DNA of 64,000 nucleotides from Dasania sp. GY-MA-18 (GCF_024734385.1 NZ_JANHAP010000013.1:1-64000); one strand, 5' to 3'. Positions 1-9,057 are shown, counted from the stretch's first letter. Translations and numbers: made by a program. Notes: a model not told the origin generated them from the letters alone.

Positions 1-7
1 GCCAGTT

Positions 8-126
8 TGCCTGGCGACCATAGAGACATGGTACCACCTGACCCCATCCCGAACTCAGAAGTGAAACGTGTCATCGCCGATGGTAGTGTGGGGTTTCCCC
101 ATGTGAGAGTAGGTCATCGCCAGGCT
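8..126 (+). rRNA. rrf: 5S ribosomal RNA
   Basis: The sequence follows the gammaproteobacterial 5S pattern almost base for base: the opening TGCCTGGCG pairs with the closing CGCCAGGC, and the internal blocks CCACCTGACCCCAT, CGAACTCAGAAGTGAAAC and GATGGTAGTGTGGGG are all present. Length is about 119 nt, which is normal. It lies at the left edge and should be the last gene of an rRNA operon whose 16S and 23S genes are outside the window. The exact mature ends are inferred from E. coli 5S. Confidence 0.97.
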
Positions 127-137
127 TCAAAATAAAA

Positions 138-170
138 CACCCCAGTAGGTTCGCCTACTGGGGTTTTTTA
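138..170 (+). terminator. Intrinsic terminator of the rRNA operon
   Basis: A perfect 10-bp stem, CCCCAGTAGG against CCTACTGGGG (140-149 and 154-163), with a stable TTCG tetraloop, is followed by a run of six T. It starts 12 bases after the 5S gene and is a classic rho-independent terminator for the operon. Confidence 0.93.
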
Positions 171-722
171 TTTTGGATTGCGAGGAAACACTCCCCCCAG
201 AAGCAAGCCAAAGGCTTGCCATGTGATTGCGCGTCTCGCGCAAGTACCCAAATCACTCCTTGCAGTCGCGGGGCAGGCTCATGCCCGCAGGGCAGTCCGA
301 AGGATGATGCCCAAAACGTTGCACGGGGCAGGCTCTTGCCAGAGGCAATCACAGAGTAGGTCATACCCACAGCACTCGCTACGCTCATGGGGTAGGCTCT
401 CGCCAGGCTTTAATTTAAAGGCCCACAGCACTCGCTACGCTCGCGGGCCGCACTGACACCCCGGTAGGTTCACCTACTGGGGTTTTTTATTTTGGATAGT
501 GATACCTAGTGCCACTACAAAGGCCCATGTGTGCCCAAAACTCATGGGGCAGTCCGAAGGATGATAGCCATAAGCCAGGCTGAACCCACACTTATGCAGG
601 TATGTTACATACTCAAAGAGCCCAACGTACTCGCTGCTAAATCCCCCCCTGCATTGCCCCCTCAATACTTATTACTTTTTATTTTTGTTACTATGCTTAG
701 ATAATTTCCCCAGCTTTAATAA
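171..722. other. Gene-free spacer made of fragments resembling the 5S tail
   Basis: No convincing gene lies here; the open frames are short and have no ribosome-binding sites or recognisable products. The stretch consists of short repeats. AGAGTAGGTCAT of the 5S (106-117) recurs at 353-364, and TCGCCAGGCTT (117-127) recurs at 400-410. GGGCAGTCCGAAGGATGAT occurs at 290-308 and 546-564, and a 21-base block beginning CCCACAGCACTCGC occurs near 367 and 421. A 7-bp hairpin (GCAAGCC/GGCTTGC) sits at 203-219. The likely origin is repeated duplication or conversion between rRNA operon ends. Confidence 0.7.
458..490 (+). repeat. Second copy of the rrn terminator
   Basis: This block repeats the terminator at 138-170, and the match continues beyond the T run (GGGGTTTTTTATTTTGGAT in both). 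One stem base and one loop base differ, so the stem is CCCCGGTAGG against CCTACTGGGG with a TTCA loop, one position now pairing as G-T. No 5S gene precedes it, so it is probably the remnant of a deleted or recombined rRNA operon end. It may still terminate transcription. Confidence 0.75.
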
Positions 723-1640
723 ATGAGAATAATAATGGGTTTGTTTAGTCGTGATAAATTGTTGCTTGTTGTTTGTGTGCTCCTGTCGGCCTGCGCGCCA
801 TCTTCTTTTCAAGCCGAGGATGGCCAACCGCTGGCTGCGCCATTGCCTACAGAGGCTGATTTTTTTAATGATCGTTTAGCTAATGGTGAGGCCGGGCCTA
901 AGATGGTGCGGTTGCCAGCCGCTAGTTATGTGATGGGCTGCCAAGTGGCAGCAGATTGTTATGATGACGACCGGCCTTTGCGTTTGGTGACTATTCCCGA
1001 GGGTGTTGCGCTTATGGTGCACGAGGTGAGTTTTAGTCAATATGATGCCTACGCTAAGGCGGCCAATATAGAGTTGCCCGACGATAGAGGCTGGGGCCGG
1101 GGTGATAGACCGGTCATTAATGTGACTTGGGATGATGCCGTGGCCTATGCTCAGTGGTTGTCACAGCAAACCGGCCAGCACTACCAATTGCCCAGCGAAT
1201 CAGTATGGGAGTATGCCGCTAGAGCTGGCACGACTACGCCCTTTTTCTTTGGTGATGATATTAATCAGCTTTGCTTATATGGCAATGTTGCTGATATAAG
1301 CGAGGCGCGCGATAGAGGTGGCAAGCCCTTAATTACTTGTGATGATGGCGTGGGCCGTCGTACCGCGCCAGTGGCTAGCTATAAGCCCAACCCCTTTGGA
1401 TTGTATGATATGAATGGCAATGTGCGCGAGTGGCTGCAAGATTGCTATCATGATAGTTACCGCAATGCCCCCAGTGATGGCCGTGCGCGTGTGGAAGATT
1501 GCAATACCGAAGAGCAGGTTTTACGTGGCGGCGCTTGGTTTAGCTTCCCCTGGATTACCGCCTCTTCCACTAGACAAAGTGCCGAGCCCTATGCCGCCAG
1601 CTTTTCTATGGGCTTTCGTTTAATGCGTATTGCGAGATAG
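723..1640 (+). CDS. SUMF1/FGE-fold lipoprotein
   Basis: The 305-residue product starts with a signal peptide ending in a lipobox (LLSAC, Cys about 24), so it should be a lipoprotein. The rest is the formylglycine-generating-enzyme (FGE-sulfatase/SUMF1) fold: NVTWDDAVAYAQWL near residue 137, LPSESVWEYAARAG near 159, FGLYDMNGNVREW near 225 and LRGGAW near 267, ending in GFRLMR. In catalytic FGEs, cysteines lie between the GGAW and GFR motifs; here that stretch has none. A structural or binding role is more likely than sulfatase activation. No sulfatase gene is near. No clear Shine-Dalgarno precedes the ATG; an in-frame ATG at 735 is an alternative start. Confidence 0.82.
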   Translation: MRIIMGLFSRDKLLLVVCVLLSACAPSSFQAEDGQPLAAPLPTEADFFNDRLANGEAGPKMVRLPAASYVMGCQVAADCYDDDRPLRLVTIPEGVALMVHEVSFSQYDAYAKAANIELPDDRGWGRGDRPVINVTWDDAVAYAQWLSQQTGQHYQLPSESVWEYAARAGTTTPFFFGDDINQLCLYGNVADISEARDRGGKPLITCDDGVGRRTAPVASYKPNPFGLYDMNGNVREWLQDCYHDSYRNAPSDGRARVEDCNTEEQVLRGGAWFSFPWITASSTRQSAEPYAASFSMGFRLMRIAR

Positions 1641-1725
1641 CCCGTTATTTAAGGTTTTATTTCTAGTACAATGGCGCCAATTCACTTTTTAACCGTTTAG
1701 CTATTTGTGTGATTCCGGAGCATGT

Positions 1726-3270
1726 ATGAGCAAGTCGCCATTAATTATTTTTGATACTACTTTACGCGATGGTGAGCAAAGCCCTGGGGCTTCTATGACC
1801 AAGGATGAAAAGGTTCGTATCGCCAAAATGCTGGAAAAAATGCGGGTTGATGTTATAGAGGCTGGCTTTGCCATTGCCAGCCCCGGTGATTTTGATGCTG
1901 TGCAAGCCGTCGCTAAGGCCGTAAAAGACAGCACTATCTGCAGCCTGGCCAGAGCAAATAGCAAAGATATAGAGCGTGCCGGTGAAGCATTAAAAGCGGC
2001 TAATAGTGCTCGTATACACACTTTTATAGCCACCTCCCCCATACATATGGAATACAAGCTGCGCATGCAGCCTGATGCAGTGGTTGAGCGTGCCGTGCAG
2101 TCGGTGAAGCAGGCCTGCACTTATACTAACGATGTAGAGTTTTCCTGTGAGGATGCCTCGCGCTCAGAGTTCGATTTCTTATGCCGCATCATAGAGCAGG
2201 TCATTGAGGCTGGTGCCACCACTATTAACTTACCTGATACCGTAGGTTACGGTGAACCTGCTCAGTATGGCGAGTTAATTGCCCGCCTGCTCAATACCAT
2301 CCCCAATGCCGATAAAGCCGTTTTTTCTGTGCACTGCCATAACGATTTAGGTTTGGCGGTAGCTAACTCTTTATCTGCGGTAATGCAGGGGGCCAGACAG
2401 GTAGAATGTACTATCAATGGCCTGGGTGAGCGCGCCGGTAATGCAGCCCTAGAAGAGATAGTCATGGCGGTGCGCACCCGTGGCGACATATTCCCAGTAG
2501 AGACACAGATTGATATATCGCAAATTGTGCCTACATCGCGCTTAGTGTCTTCTATTACTGGTTTCCCGGTACAGCCTAATAAGGCCATAGTGGGGGCTAA
2601 CGCCTTTGCCCATGAATCGGGCATACACCAAGACGGCGTATTAAAGCATAGGGAAACCTATGAAATTATGCGTGCCGAAGATGTGGGCTGGAATACCAAT
2701 AAATTAGTGCTGGGCAAACACTCCGGTCGCGCGGCGGTTAAAGCTCGTTTTACCGATTTAGGGGTGAGCTTTGACGATGAAAAAGTTTTCAACCAAGTGT
2801 TTGATCGCTTTAAAGAGCTGGCCGATAAAAAACATGAAATTTTTGATGAAGACTTACAGTCCTTGGTTTCGGATTCTAATAACGAAAACGCTGAAGAAAA
2901 ATACAAGTTGCTTAGCTTAGATGCACGCTCACAAACAGGCCATAAACCCGCAGCAGAGTTGCGTTTATCCATAGCGGGTGCAGAGGTGAGCTGTGCCAGT
3001 GAAGGTGATGGCATAGTCGATGCTACCTTTAAGGCAATAGAGAGCGTGGTCAATAGCGACTCATCGCTACTGCTGTATTCGGTCAATGCAGTCACTCAAG
3101 GTACCGACTCTATTGGCGGTGTCACCGTACGCTTAGAGAAGGCCGGGGTGATTGTAAATGGCCTAGGTACCGATACCGATGTTTTAGTGGCCTCCGTTAA
3201 AGCTTATTTAGATGCGCTGAACTTATTGGATGCGGGGGTATTAAAAGCCCACCCACAAAAAGGCATTTAA
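1726..3270 (+). CDS. leuA: 2-isopropylmalate synthase
   Basis: Condenses acetyl-CoA with 2-oxoisovalerate, the first committed step of leucine synthesis. The 514-residue protein begins with the DRE-TIM metallolyase signature [15 protein letters not shown] (residues 10-24), carries the metal-binding HCHNDLG near 203 and [10 protein letters not shown] further on, and ends with the LeuA allosteric dimer domain (about 390-510) that normally binds leucine. I chose the ATG at 1726 because GGAG lies five bases before it; a TTG at 1705 would add seven unlikely residues. No leader peptide or attenuator is evident. Its TAA overlaps the ATG of the next gene, which suggests translational coupling. Confidence 0.96.
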   Translation: MSKSPLIIFDTTLRDGEQSPGASMTKDEKVRIAKMLEKMRVDVIEAGFAIASPGDFDAVQAVAKAVKDSTICSLARANSKDIERAGEALKAANSARIHTFIATSPIHMEYKLRMQPDAVVERAVQSVKQACTYTNDVEFSCEDASRSEFDFLCRIIEQVIEAGATTINLPDTVGYGEPAQYGELIARLLNTIPNADKAVFSVHCHNDLGLAVANSLSAVMQGARQVECTINGLGERAGNAALEEIVMAVRTRGDIFPVETQIDISQIVPTSRLVSSITGFPVQPNKAIVGANAFAHESGIHQDGVLKHRETYEIMRAEDVGWNTNKLVLGKHSGRAAVKARFTDLGVSFDDEKVFNQVFDRFKELADKKHEIFDEDLQSLVSDSNNENAEEKYKLLSLDARSQTGHKPAAELRLSIAGAEVSCASEGDGIVDATFKAIESVVNSDSSLLLYSVNAVTQGTDSIGGVTVRLEKAGVIVNGLGTDTDVLVASVKAYLDALNLLDAGVLKAHPQKGI

Positions 3271-4013
3271 TGAACGAACTACACCGGCAAGCGTATTTGG
3301 ATGCCATGGGCGTAGCTAGCTACTTCCCTAGAGCCGTGCTGCCCGGTGCTTTAGCATCGCCTATTTGCTTATTGCCAGTGGCAGAGCCTGCTACTACCAG
3401 TGTAGAGCCGGCGGCGAATAACGAAAATCAAGCCGCCACAGCTGCAGCCTCGGCAGCTAAAAATGTTATGGCTAGCATGGGGCTGATAGACCCAGCCGCA
3501 GTTAAAAAAGTCACTAAACCACCAGTCGCAACAACAGCAAGCCAAGCCAGCGAGCCTGCGGCCGAGTCGCGGGCGGTGCCGCAGTTTACGTTGGTGGTAG
3601 TTGTTGCCAGCCGCTTTTTATTGATTGCCGAGGCCATTAACGGCCAAAAAGCGCAAGATTATCAGCATATGCTGGCCAATATCTTATTAGCCTTGGGCGA
3701 TACCGCGCCGCCACAATACTTACCTTTTAGCTGGCCTATGATTAACAGTTCGGCCGTTGATCAAAGCGCAGCTGTTGCGCGTTCGGCGCTAAATGCTTTT
3801 TTAAAAGAGCATACGCCCAAGCGCAATGCGATTATTTTTGGCTCCGCTGCGCAGCATCTTAACTTAGCAGATACCCAAGTGGGTGTGCTGCAATCCTTAG
3901 AGCCGCTAGCCTGTAACGGTTTGATTACTGCTTGCGCCGCCAAAGCTTATGCGCAACCGCAACTTAAGCGTGAGCTGTGGCAGCATATAGCACCGCTGCG
4001 TTTAGCTGAATAA
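3270..4013 (+). CDS. DNA polymerase III psi subunit-like protein (HolD-like), enlarged
   Basis: The ends of this 247-residue protein resemble HolD, the clamp-loader subunit that links chi and SSB to the polymerase. The start (RQAYLDAMGVASYFPR) matches the short N-terminal helix motif of HolD. The end (ACAAKAYAQPQLKRELWQHI) matches its final helix, where E. coli has a similar ARAALWQQI segment. The gene lies directly before rimI, as holD does in E. coli. E. coli HolD has only 137 residues; the excess here is an Ala/Pro-rich low-complexity segment, about residues 35-115. The assignment rests on motif resemblance and synteny. The start overlaps the leuA stop as TAATG. Confidence 0.65.
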   Translation: MNELHRQAYLDAMGVASYFPRAVLPGALASPICLLPVAEPATTSVEPAANNENQAATAAASAAKNVMASMGLIDPAAVKKVTKPPVATTASQASEPAAESRAVPQFTLVVVVASRFLLIAEAINGQKAQDYQHMLANILLALGDTAPPQYLPFSWPMINSSAVDQSAAVARSALNAFLKEHTPKRNAIIFGSAAQHLNLADTQVGVLQSLEPLACNGLITACAAKAYAQPQLKRELWQHIAPLRLAE

Positions 4014-4487
4014 ATGAGTACAGCCCCTTTAACGATTAGGCCTATGCAGCTAGCTGATGTAGATGCGGTGGCGGCTTTAAACCTAGCGGCTACGGCTTAT
4101 CCTTGGTCGCCAGGGCAGTTTATCGATAGTTTACAAAGCCACGACTGCCACCTGTTAGTGGCCGGCGAGCAATTGCTAGGCTTTATGGTATTGCAGCATA
4201 GTTGTGGTGAAAGCTGCTTACTTAATATTGCTATACATCCAGATTTTCATCAGCGTGGCTATGCACATTTTTTATTGAGCCAGGGTTTGCAACGTTGTAT
4301 TGGTGCTAACTCCAGCCAGTGTTATTTAGAAGTCCGAGCCTCAAACACAGCGGCTATTGCTTTATATTTTAAAACGGGTTTTGAAGAAGTCGGGCTACGC
4401 AAAAATTATTACCCGGCAGTGCAAGGCCGTGAACATGCAAAAATTATGATTAAGAAACTGCCTGGCAGTGCTGGAGATAAAACATGA
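4014..4487 (+). CDS. rimI: Ribosomal protein S18-alanine N-acetyltransferase
   Basis: A 157-residue GNAT enzyme that acetylates the N-terminal alanine of ribosomal protein S18. The acetyl-CoA-binding motif A is seen as LNIAIHPDFHQRGYAHFLL (about residues 69-87), followed by the RimI-type YLEVRASNTAAIALYFKTGFEEVGLRK block (about 103-129) with its conserved Asn and Tyr. It starts immediately after the holD-like stop codon and ends in an ATGA overlap with the next gene, so the three genes are probably co-transcribed. Confidence 0.93.
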   Translation: MSTAPLTIRPMQLADVDAVAALNLAATAYPWSPGQFIDSLQSHDCHLLVAGEQLLGFMVLQHSCGESCLLNIAIHPDFHQRGYAHFLLSQGLQRCIGANSSQCYLEVRASNTAAIALYFKTGFEEVGLRKNYYPAVQGREHAKIMIKKLPGSAGDKT

Positions 4488-4885
4488 ATGTGGTTGAAAC
4501 GCAGTGGTGGATTATTGATTTACCCCCTGAATGGCAGGCTGAAGAAGACGAAGAAACCATCTTAATTAGCGATGAAGATGGCGTGGGTGAGATTGCAATT
4601 ACCACTTTAGAAAAAAGCGACGGTGCTGTCAGTGATGCTGAACTGCGCGAATTTAGTTTAGAGGTAGAGCAGCAGTTTGGTGGCGGCCAAGCAGTTAGTT
4701 TAGACGAGCTGCAGGGCTATTATTTTTGCTATAGTGACGATGGCGATGCCGTAAGAGACTGGTATTTGCGCTGTGATAATCTGGCCTTATTGATTACCTA
4801 CTCCTGTGCCGAGGACAACGCCGGCATGGATGACGCCGCGGTTAATGAAATATTAAGTACATTATTTATTAAAACGGCGGAGTAA
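4484..4885 (+). CDS. Uncharacterised small acidic protein downstream of rimI
   Basis: A 133-residue protein rich in Asp and Glu (for example AEEDEETILISDEDG near residue 20), with no signal peptide or membrane segment. The pattern of alternating strands followed by helices suggests a small alpha/beta fold, but I recognise no family. The start overlaps the rimI stop (ATGA), so it is translationally coupled to rimI and should be expressed with it. The open frame, start context and amino-acid composition support a real gene; function is unknown. Confidence 0.75.
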   Translation: MNVVETQWWIIDLPPEWQAEEDEETILISDEDGVGEIAITTLEKSDGAVSDAELREFSLEVEQQFGGGQAVSLDELQGYYFCYSDDGDAVRDWYLRCDNLALLITYSCAEDNAGMDDAAVNEILSTLFIKTAE

Positions 4886-4936
4886 ACTTTTGCCTATAAG
4901 CTGGTCGTGGCTAGCGCTGTTAACAACAGAGTTTAG

Positions 4937-6187
4937 CTAGCTCGCTAGCTCAGGTAGTTGCAACTCTTGCCCAAAGGCTTGCTGCTTAATGGCTTGTTGC
5001 CATTCGCTATAAGCTAGCATGGGGTAGGCCATGTCACGAATATAATGCAAAAATTTTAAGGTCTTAAAACTGTCAAACCAGGTAGTTAGTTGTCGTAAGC
5101 GTTGTGTCTGGGTTTTGGCATGGCTATTTGTGTGATGCAGGGCTTTATATAAATCGAAATGTATCAGGGCTGATTCTAGCAGGGCCTTATCGACGCCAGG
5201 CTCGTCAATAGTGTGCAGCGCTGCTTGTAGTGTTGCGCCATTAGCCAGTGCGCTTATGATTGCCAGCATGGCCCGTAAATAATGGAAGATAGCTGGGTCA
5301 TAAAAGGGCATGGCGTCATAGTCGCCGCTGGCTATAATTTGTTGCACGGCGGGGCCGGTGCCAAAGGGTACTCGGTTTGAGGCACGGCTGAGTATGCTGA
5401 TGCTGGTGTCTAAACTTACAATGGCCGCTGTTTTTGCCAATTTGTTGAGTAAATAAAAATCTTCTGCGCCTGCGCGTTTAGGAAAACCTCTGACTTGAGC
5501 GTAGTGCTTATAGTTCACCACCATAATGCTGCCCAAGGTGTGGTAAGCATAAGGCGAGCCCGCCCATGCTAAGCCAGCAACATAATAGGCCAATGACAGT
5601 TCATAGAGTTGGGTGGCAGTGTCTAACGTAGGCTGATTGGCGCCTATATGTTGGTAGCTAAATAACAGGGCGGCATGTTTATTACTATCAAAAGCCTCAG
5701 CGCTAGTAAAATAATCCTGCGGTAAGCGCGCATCGGCGTCGGTATTAAATATCCAAGGCTGTTGTATCTGTTGGCGCTGGATTAACTGGCAGGCTATATC
5801 ATTGGCTATTTTTCTGGCTAAGCCCACCCCTTGTTCGGTGGCAATAGCTGCGCCTGTTACGCAGCGATCCACCAGCAATACACCGCTGTGCTGGGCTAAA
5901 GGGTAATAGCTTAAGGGATGATGGGCGGCTTGCCATAACGGTGTTGATAGGCTGTTGATTAGCGTTTGCGCCCAAAGTTGTTCGTGGTCGCTTACCGGCC
6001 GGTTAAGCACAATAATTAGCAGGGTGCCGGGGTGTAGGCTAGCAAAGTCGCAAAAATAGTCGAAGTTGGCTGGGCTTTCCTTATACATGGGTATAGCCAG
6101 GCATTGCGCAAAGCGGTAGCTAAAGCTTTCTAGCCATTGCGATTCGGGCTCAGCGTAGTGCTGTAGGTATTTCGCAACGGCTGACAT
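4937..6187 (-). CDS. Family 2-like glycosyltransferase
   Basis: A 416-residue protein with GT-A features. An early AIPMYKES segment (near residue 31) is of the kind that opens nucleotide-sugar-binding folds. The DxD metal/nucleotide motif is at D150-A-D152 (FNTDADARLP), and a RGFPKRAGAEDF segment (233-244) corresponds to the GGF...ED acceptor/base motif of GT2 enzymes. The C-terminal part is helical and unassigned. No membrane helix is evident, so it is probably cytoplasmic. Its ATG lies three bases after the miaE stop, so the two are almost certainly one transcript. Substrate and product cannot be told from sequence. Confidence 0.75.
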   Translation of the reverse strand: MSAVAKYLQHYAEPESQWLESFSYRFAQCLAIPMYKESPANFDYFCDFASLHPGTLLIIVLNRPVSDHEQLWAQTLINSLSTPLWQAAHHPLSYYPLAQHSGVLLVDRCVTGAAIATEQGVGLARKIANDIACQLIQRQQIQQPWIFNTDADARLPQDYFTSAEAFDSNKHAALLFSYQHIGANQPTLDTATQLYELSLAYYVAGLAWAGSPYAYHTLGSIMVVNYKHYAQVRGFPKRAGAEDFYLLNKLAKTAAIVSLDTSISILSRASNRVPFGTGPAVQQIIASGDYDAMPFYDPAIFHYLRAMLAIISALANGATLQAALHTIDEPGVDKALLESALIHFDLYKALHHTNSHAKTQTQRLRQLTTWFDSFKTLKFLHYIRDMAYPMLAYSEWQQAIKQQAFGQELQLPELAS

Positions 6188-6190
6188 GGT

Positions 6191-6769
6191 TTAATGCAGC
6201 GCTGCGCGATGGGGTAGGGCTTTGACTATGTCGGCTTCTATGGCAATCAGTTCAGCCAAGCGCTGATCAACTATGGCTTTATCAAAATAAATATAAGCCA
6301 AGTCCACAAACAAACCTTCGTGGCGCTGTTCCGAGCGGCTAATGGCGATATAGAAGTTTTTTAATTTACCTGGCTCTAAGGCCTCGGCAATCAGACCAAA
6401 ACGCTCGGCACCGCGGGCTTCAATAATGGCACCTACTAGCATACGGTCTAAAAAATATTCCTCTTTACCGCGTCTAAAAGCTTTACGAAACTCGTTTACG
6501 TAAGGGTCTTTTTCGTCCTTGTCGGCGTGGCCACCGCGCTCGTGTACCAGTTTGATCACCTCGCGGAAATGGGTCATCTCCTCTATGGCCAGGTCGGCCA
6601 TGGCGTGTACCAGCTCTATGCGGTCGGGGTAATGGGAGAGCATAGACATAGCCATACCCGAGGCCTTTTTCTCAGCAGTGGCGTGATCGAGCAAAAAACG
6701 ATCAAAGTCTGCCAGTACAGCGGCGGTCCACTCGGCGGGGGTTTGATAGGCTAAATTAACTTTACTCAT
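6191..6769 (-). CDS. miaE: tRNA-(2-methylthio-N6-isopentenyladenosine-37) hydroxylase
   Basis: MiaE is a diiron monooxygenase that hydroxylates the isopentenyl group of ms2i6A37 in tRNA. The ferritin-like ligand pattern is clear: EEMTH (63-67), EARGAE (117-122) and EQRHE (147-151), numbered from the Met I prefer. Length, 192 residues, is normal for the Pseudomonas-type enzyme. An upstream in-frame ATG at 6811 would add 14 residues (MAAFAPIAIG...) not typical of the family, and neither start has a good Shine-Dalgarno, so the start is moderately certain. A glycosyltransferase gene follows three bases downstream. Confidence 0.9.
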   Translation of the reverse strand: MSKVNLAYQTPAEWTAAVLADFDRFLLDHATAEKKASGMAMSMLSHYPDRIELVHAMADLAIEEMTHFREVIKLVHERGGHADKDEKDPYVNEFRKAFRRGKEEYFLDRMLVGAIIEARGAERFGLIAEALEPGKLKNFYIAISRSEQRHEGLFVDLAYIYFDKAIVDQRLAELIAIEADIVKALPHRAALH

Positions 6770-6944
6770 AGGGGGGATACTACCAATAGCTATAGGGGCA
6801 AAAGCCGCCATTATAGCAATCTGCTGGCCTAAAGTTTTACTCTTATCACATAAAAACAGGCTGGCTATGTGGAGCTAGCAGTTTATAATACCGCTCATTT
6901 AAACACTGTCTTTAATGACCTGACTCCTAAACCAAGGGCCAATT

Positions 6945-8135
6945 ATGATTATTAAGCCACGCGTACGCGGTTTTTTATGTGTAACTACTCACCCCACAGG
7001 CTGTGCCGCCAATGTTAAGCGCCAAATCGATTACGTAAAGGCCAATGGCAGCATAGAAAACGGCCCTAAAAAGGTCTTAGTGATAGGTTCATCTACCGGT
7101 TACGGCTTGGCCTCACGTATTACCGCAGCCTTTGGCAGCGGCGCGGCGACTCTAGGCTTATTCTTTGAAAAAGAAGGCACCGAGAAAAAGCCCGGCACCG
7201 CCGGTTGGTATAACTCAGCTGGCTTCCATCAGTATGCCGAGGCTGAGGGCCTATATGCTAAAAGCATCAATGGCGACGCCTTTTCTGATGGGATTAAACA
7301 AAAAACCATAGACGTGATTAAAGAGGACTTAGGCCAAGTAGACCTAGTGGTATACAGCCTGGCTTCCCCTGTGCGCAAGCACCCTAAGACTGATGTGCTA
7401 CACAAGTCTACCCTTAAGCCTATAGGCCAAGATGTGGTGCAGACTGGTATAGATACCGATAAAAACGTGTTGAAGCAGTTCAATATAGAAGCTGCTAGCC
7501 AAGAAGAGATAGACAACACTGTTGCCGTTATGGGCGGTGAAGATTGGCAGATGTGGATAGACGCCTTAGATGCGGCTGGTGTGTTGGCCCCGGGCGCCAA
7601 AACCACCGCTTACACTTACTTAGGTGACCAAATCACTCAGGATATCTATTGGAATGGCACCATAGGCGCCGCTAAAAAAGACTTAGATAAAAAAGTACTG
7701 TCCATACGCGAAAAGCTAGCTGCCAGCGGTGGTGACGCCAGAGTATCGGTACTCAAAGCCGTGGTCACCCAGGCCAGCTCGGCTATTCCCGTTATGCCTT
7801 TATACCTGGGCTTGTTGTTTAAAGTCATGAAAGAAGAAGGCACCCACGAAAACTGTATAGAGCAAATCGATTTACTGTTCCGCGAAAGCCTTTATGGCAG
7901 CACGCCTAAGCTGGATGAAGACGGCCGTTTACGTGCAGACTACAAAGAGCTAATGCCACATGTGCAGCGCAAGGTTGAAGACTTGTGGGCGCAAATTAAC
8001 GATGACAACTTATTCGAAATCAGCGATATGCAGGGCTATAAAGATGAGTTCTTAAAGCTGTTTGGTTTTGGTTTTGATGAAATAGATTACGAGGCCGAAG
8101 TAGACCCCGTAGTACCTATAAAAAATCTAGTATAA
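6945..8135 (+). CDS. fabV: Trans-2-enoyl-ACP/CoA reductase FabV (NADH)
   Basis: FabV performs the last reduction of the fatty-acid elongation cycle. The 396-residue protein shows the cofactor motif [11 protein letters not shown] (45-54), the family-specific long Tyr-x8-Lys pair (Y235, K244-K245) and the conserved N-terminal IIKPRVRGF. Length matches the family. FabV enzymes are characteristically insensitive to triclosan, so this gene predicts such tolerance; that is family knowledge, not visible in the sequence. It stands alone between a divergent miaE gene and its own terminator. Confidence 0.96.
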   Translation: MIIKPRVRGFLCVTTHPTGCAANVKRQIDYVKANGSIENGPKKVLVIGSSTGYGLASRITAAFGSGAATLGLFFEKEGTEKKPGTAGWYNSAGFHQYAEAEGLYAKSINGDAFSDGIKQKTIDVIKEDLGQVDLVVYSLASPVRKHPKTDVLHKSTLKPIGQDVVQTGIDTDKNVLKQFNIEAASQEEIDNTVAVMGGEDWQMWIDALDAAGVLAPGAKTTAYTYLGDQITQDIYWNGTIGAAKKDLDKKVLSIREKLAASGGDARVSVLKAVVTQASSAIPVMPLYLGLLFKVMKEEGTHENCIEQIDLLFRESLYGSTPKLDEDGRLRADYKELMPHVQRKVEDLWAQINDDNLFEISDMQGYKDEFLKLFGFGFDEIDYEAEVDPVVPIKNLV

Positions 8136-8143
8136 GCAATCTC

Positions 8144-8169
8144 AAAAAGGCAGCATACGCTGCCTTTTT
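8144..8169 (+). terminator. Intrinsic terminator of fabV
   Basis: The stem AAAAAGGCAGC against GCTGCCTTTTT with an ATAC loop starts nine bases after the fabV stop. The T run follows on the + strand and the matching A run also makes it usable in reverse. Confidence 0.9.
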
Positions 8170-8192
8170 ATTGTGAAGAGAAACTCGCTACC

Positions 8193-9029
8193 TTGAAGCC
8201 TATTATTGCCGGTGAATGCGTACAGCTGTCTAAGCTAGTGCGGCGGATTACAGCGCCTAACCCCGGCCTGATGACGGGGCCGGGTACCAATAGCTATTTA
8301 ATAGGTACGCAACAGGTTGCCGTTATTGACCCTGGCCCTGCCGAGCCCAGCCATATAGAGGCCATAATAAAAGCCTGCGCTGGCAAGCTGAAATGGATAT
8401 TCGTCACCCACACCCATAAGGATCACTCCCCGGCGGCTCAGCAGTTGGCTCAGCGCACAGGTGCGCAGCTGTTGGGTAATCTATTGCCGCAAGATGATGG
8501 CCATCAAGACCTGAGCTTTAAGCCCGACCATAGCTTGGCTCACAACCAGCTGTTTACTAGCCCGGAGTTTAGCCTAAGGGCCTTGCATACACCGGGACAT
8601 GTAGGCAATCACCTGTGTTTTTTACTAGAACAAGAGGGCATGCTGCTGGCGGGTGACCATATAATGCAGGGCTCTACGGTGGTGATTATCCCACCCTATG
8701 GTGATATGCAGGCCTACCTAGCCTCGCTACAGTTGCTGTTAAACTACCCCATTACTACAATAGCGCCGGCCCATGGCCTGCTTATTGAGCAGCCCATTGC
8801 TGAAATTGAGCGCTTGTTACAACATCGTTTAGCCCGCGAGAGTAAAATTATCCAGGCCTTAAAAACCCTGCAGCCGGCAAGTTTAGAGCAACTAACCGCA
8901 GCGGTTTACAGCGATGTAAATAGTGCACTACATGAGGTAGCCCAATTATCACTGTGGGCGCATTTACTTAAGCTAGAGAAAGAATCGGTGGCATATTGCC
9001 AGCAACAATTATGGCGGCTGGTCGACTAA
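8193..9029 (+). CDS. MBL-fold hydrolase (LACTB2/RNase Z-like glyoxalase II group)
   Basis: A 278-residue metallo-beta-lactamase-fold protein. Zinc ligands are visible as THTHKDH (HxHxDH, about residues 73-79), HTPGHVGNH near 131 and GDH near 154, and a C-terminal helical wing begins after PAHGLL near 191. The N-terminal NPGLMTGPGTNSYLIG is typical of the LACTB2-like subgroup. The TTG at 8193 is the only sensible start before the conserved region; a weak GAAGAG lies upstream. The substrate cannot be inferred; members include ribonucleases and thioester hydrolases. Confidence 0.85.
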   Translation: MKPIIAGECVQLSKLVRRITAPNPGLMTGPGTNSYLIGTQQVAVIDPGPAEPSHIEAIIKACAGKLKWIFVTHTHKDHSPAAQQLAQRTGAQLLGNLLPQDDGHQDLSFKPDHSLAHNQLFTSPEFSLRALHTPGHVGNHLCFLLEQEGMLLAGDHIMQGSTVVIIPPYGDMQAYLASLQLLLNYPITTIAPAHGLLIEQPIAEIERLLQHRLARESKIIQALKTLQPASLEQLTAAVYSDVNSALHEVAQLSLWAHLLKLEKESVAYCQQQLWRLVD

Positions 9030-9057
9030 ATCGTGGGCTAAGCCAACAGCAAGTTAG

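Noticed and set aside
290-564. CRISPR-like array from the spaced repeats after the 5S gene
   Set aside because: Repeats are few, unequal and unevenly spaced, with no cas genes; they match rrn tail fragments instead.
155-665. Three short open frames in the spacer after the 5S gene
   Set aside because: They cross the rrn terminators and repeat blocks, have no ribosome-binding sites and no recognisable product; they are by-products of repeated non-coding DNA.
723-1640. Active formylglycine-generating enzyme
   Set aside because: The cysteine positions expected between GGAW and GFR are not Cys, and no sulfatase is nearby.
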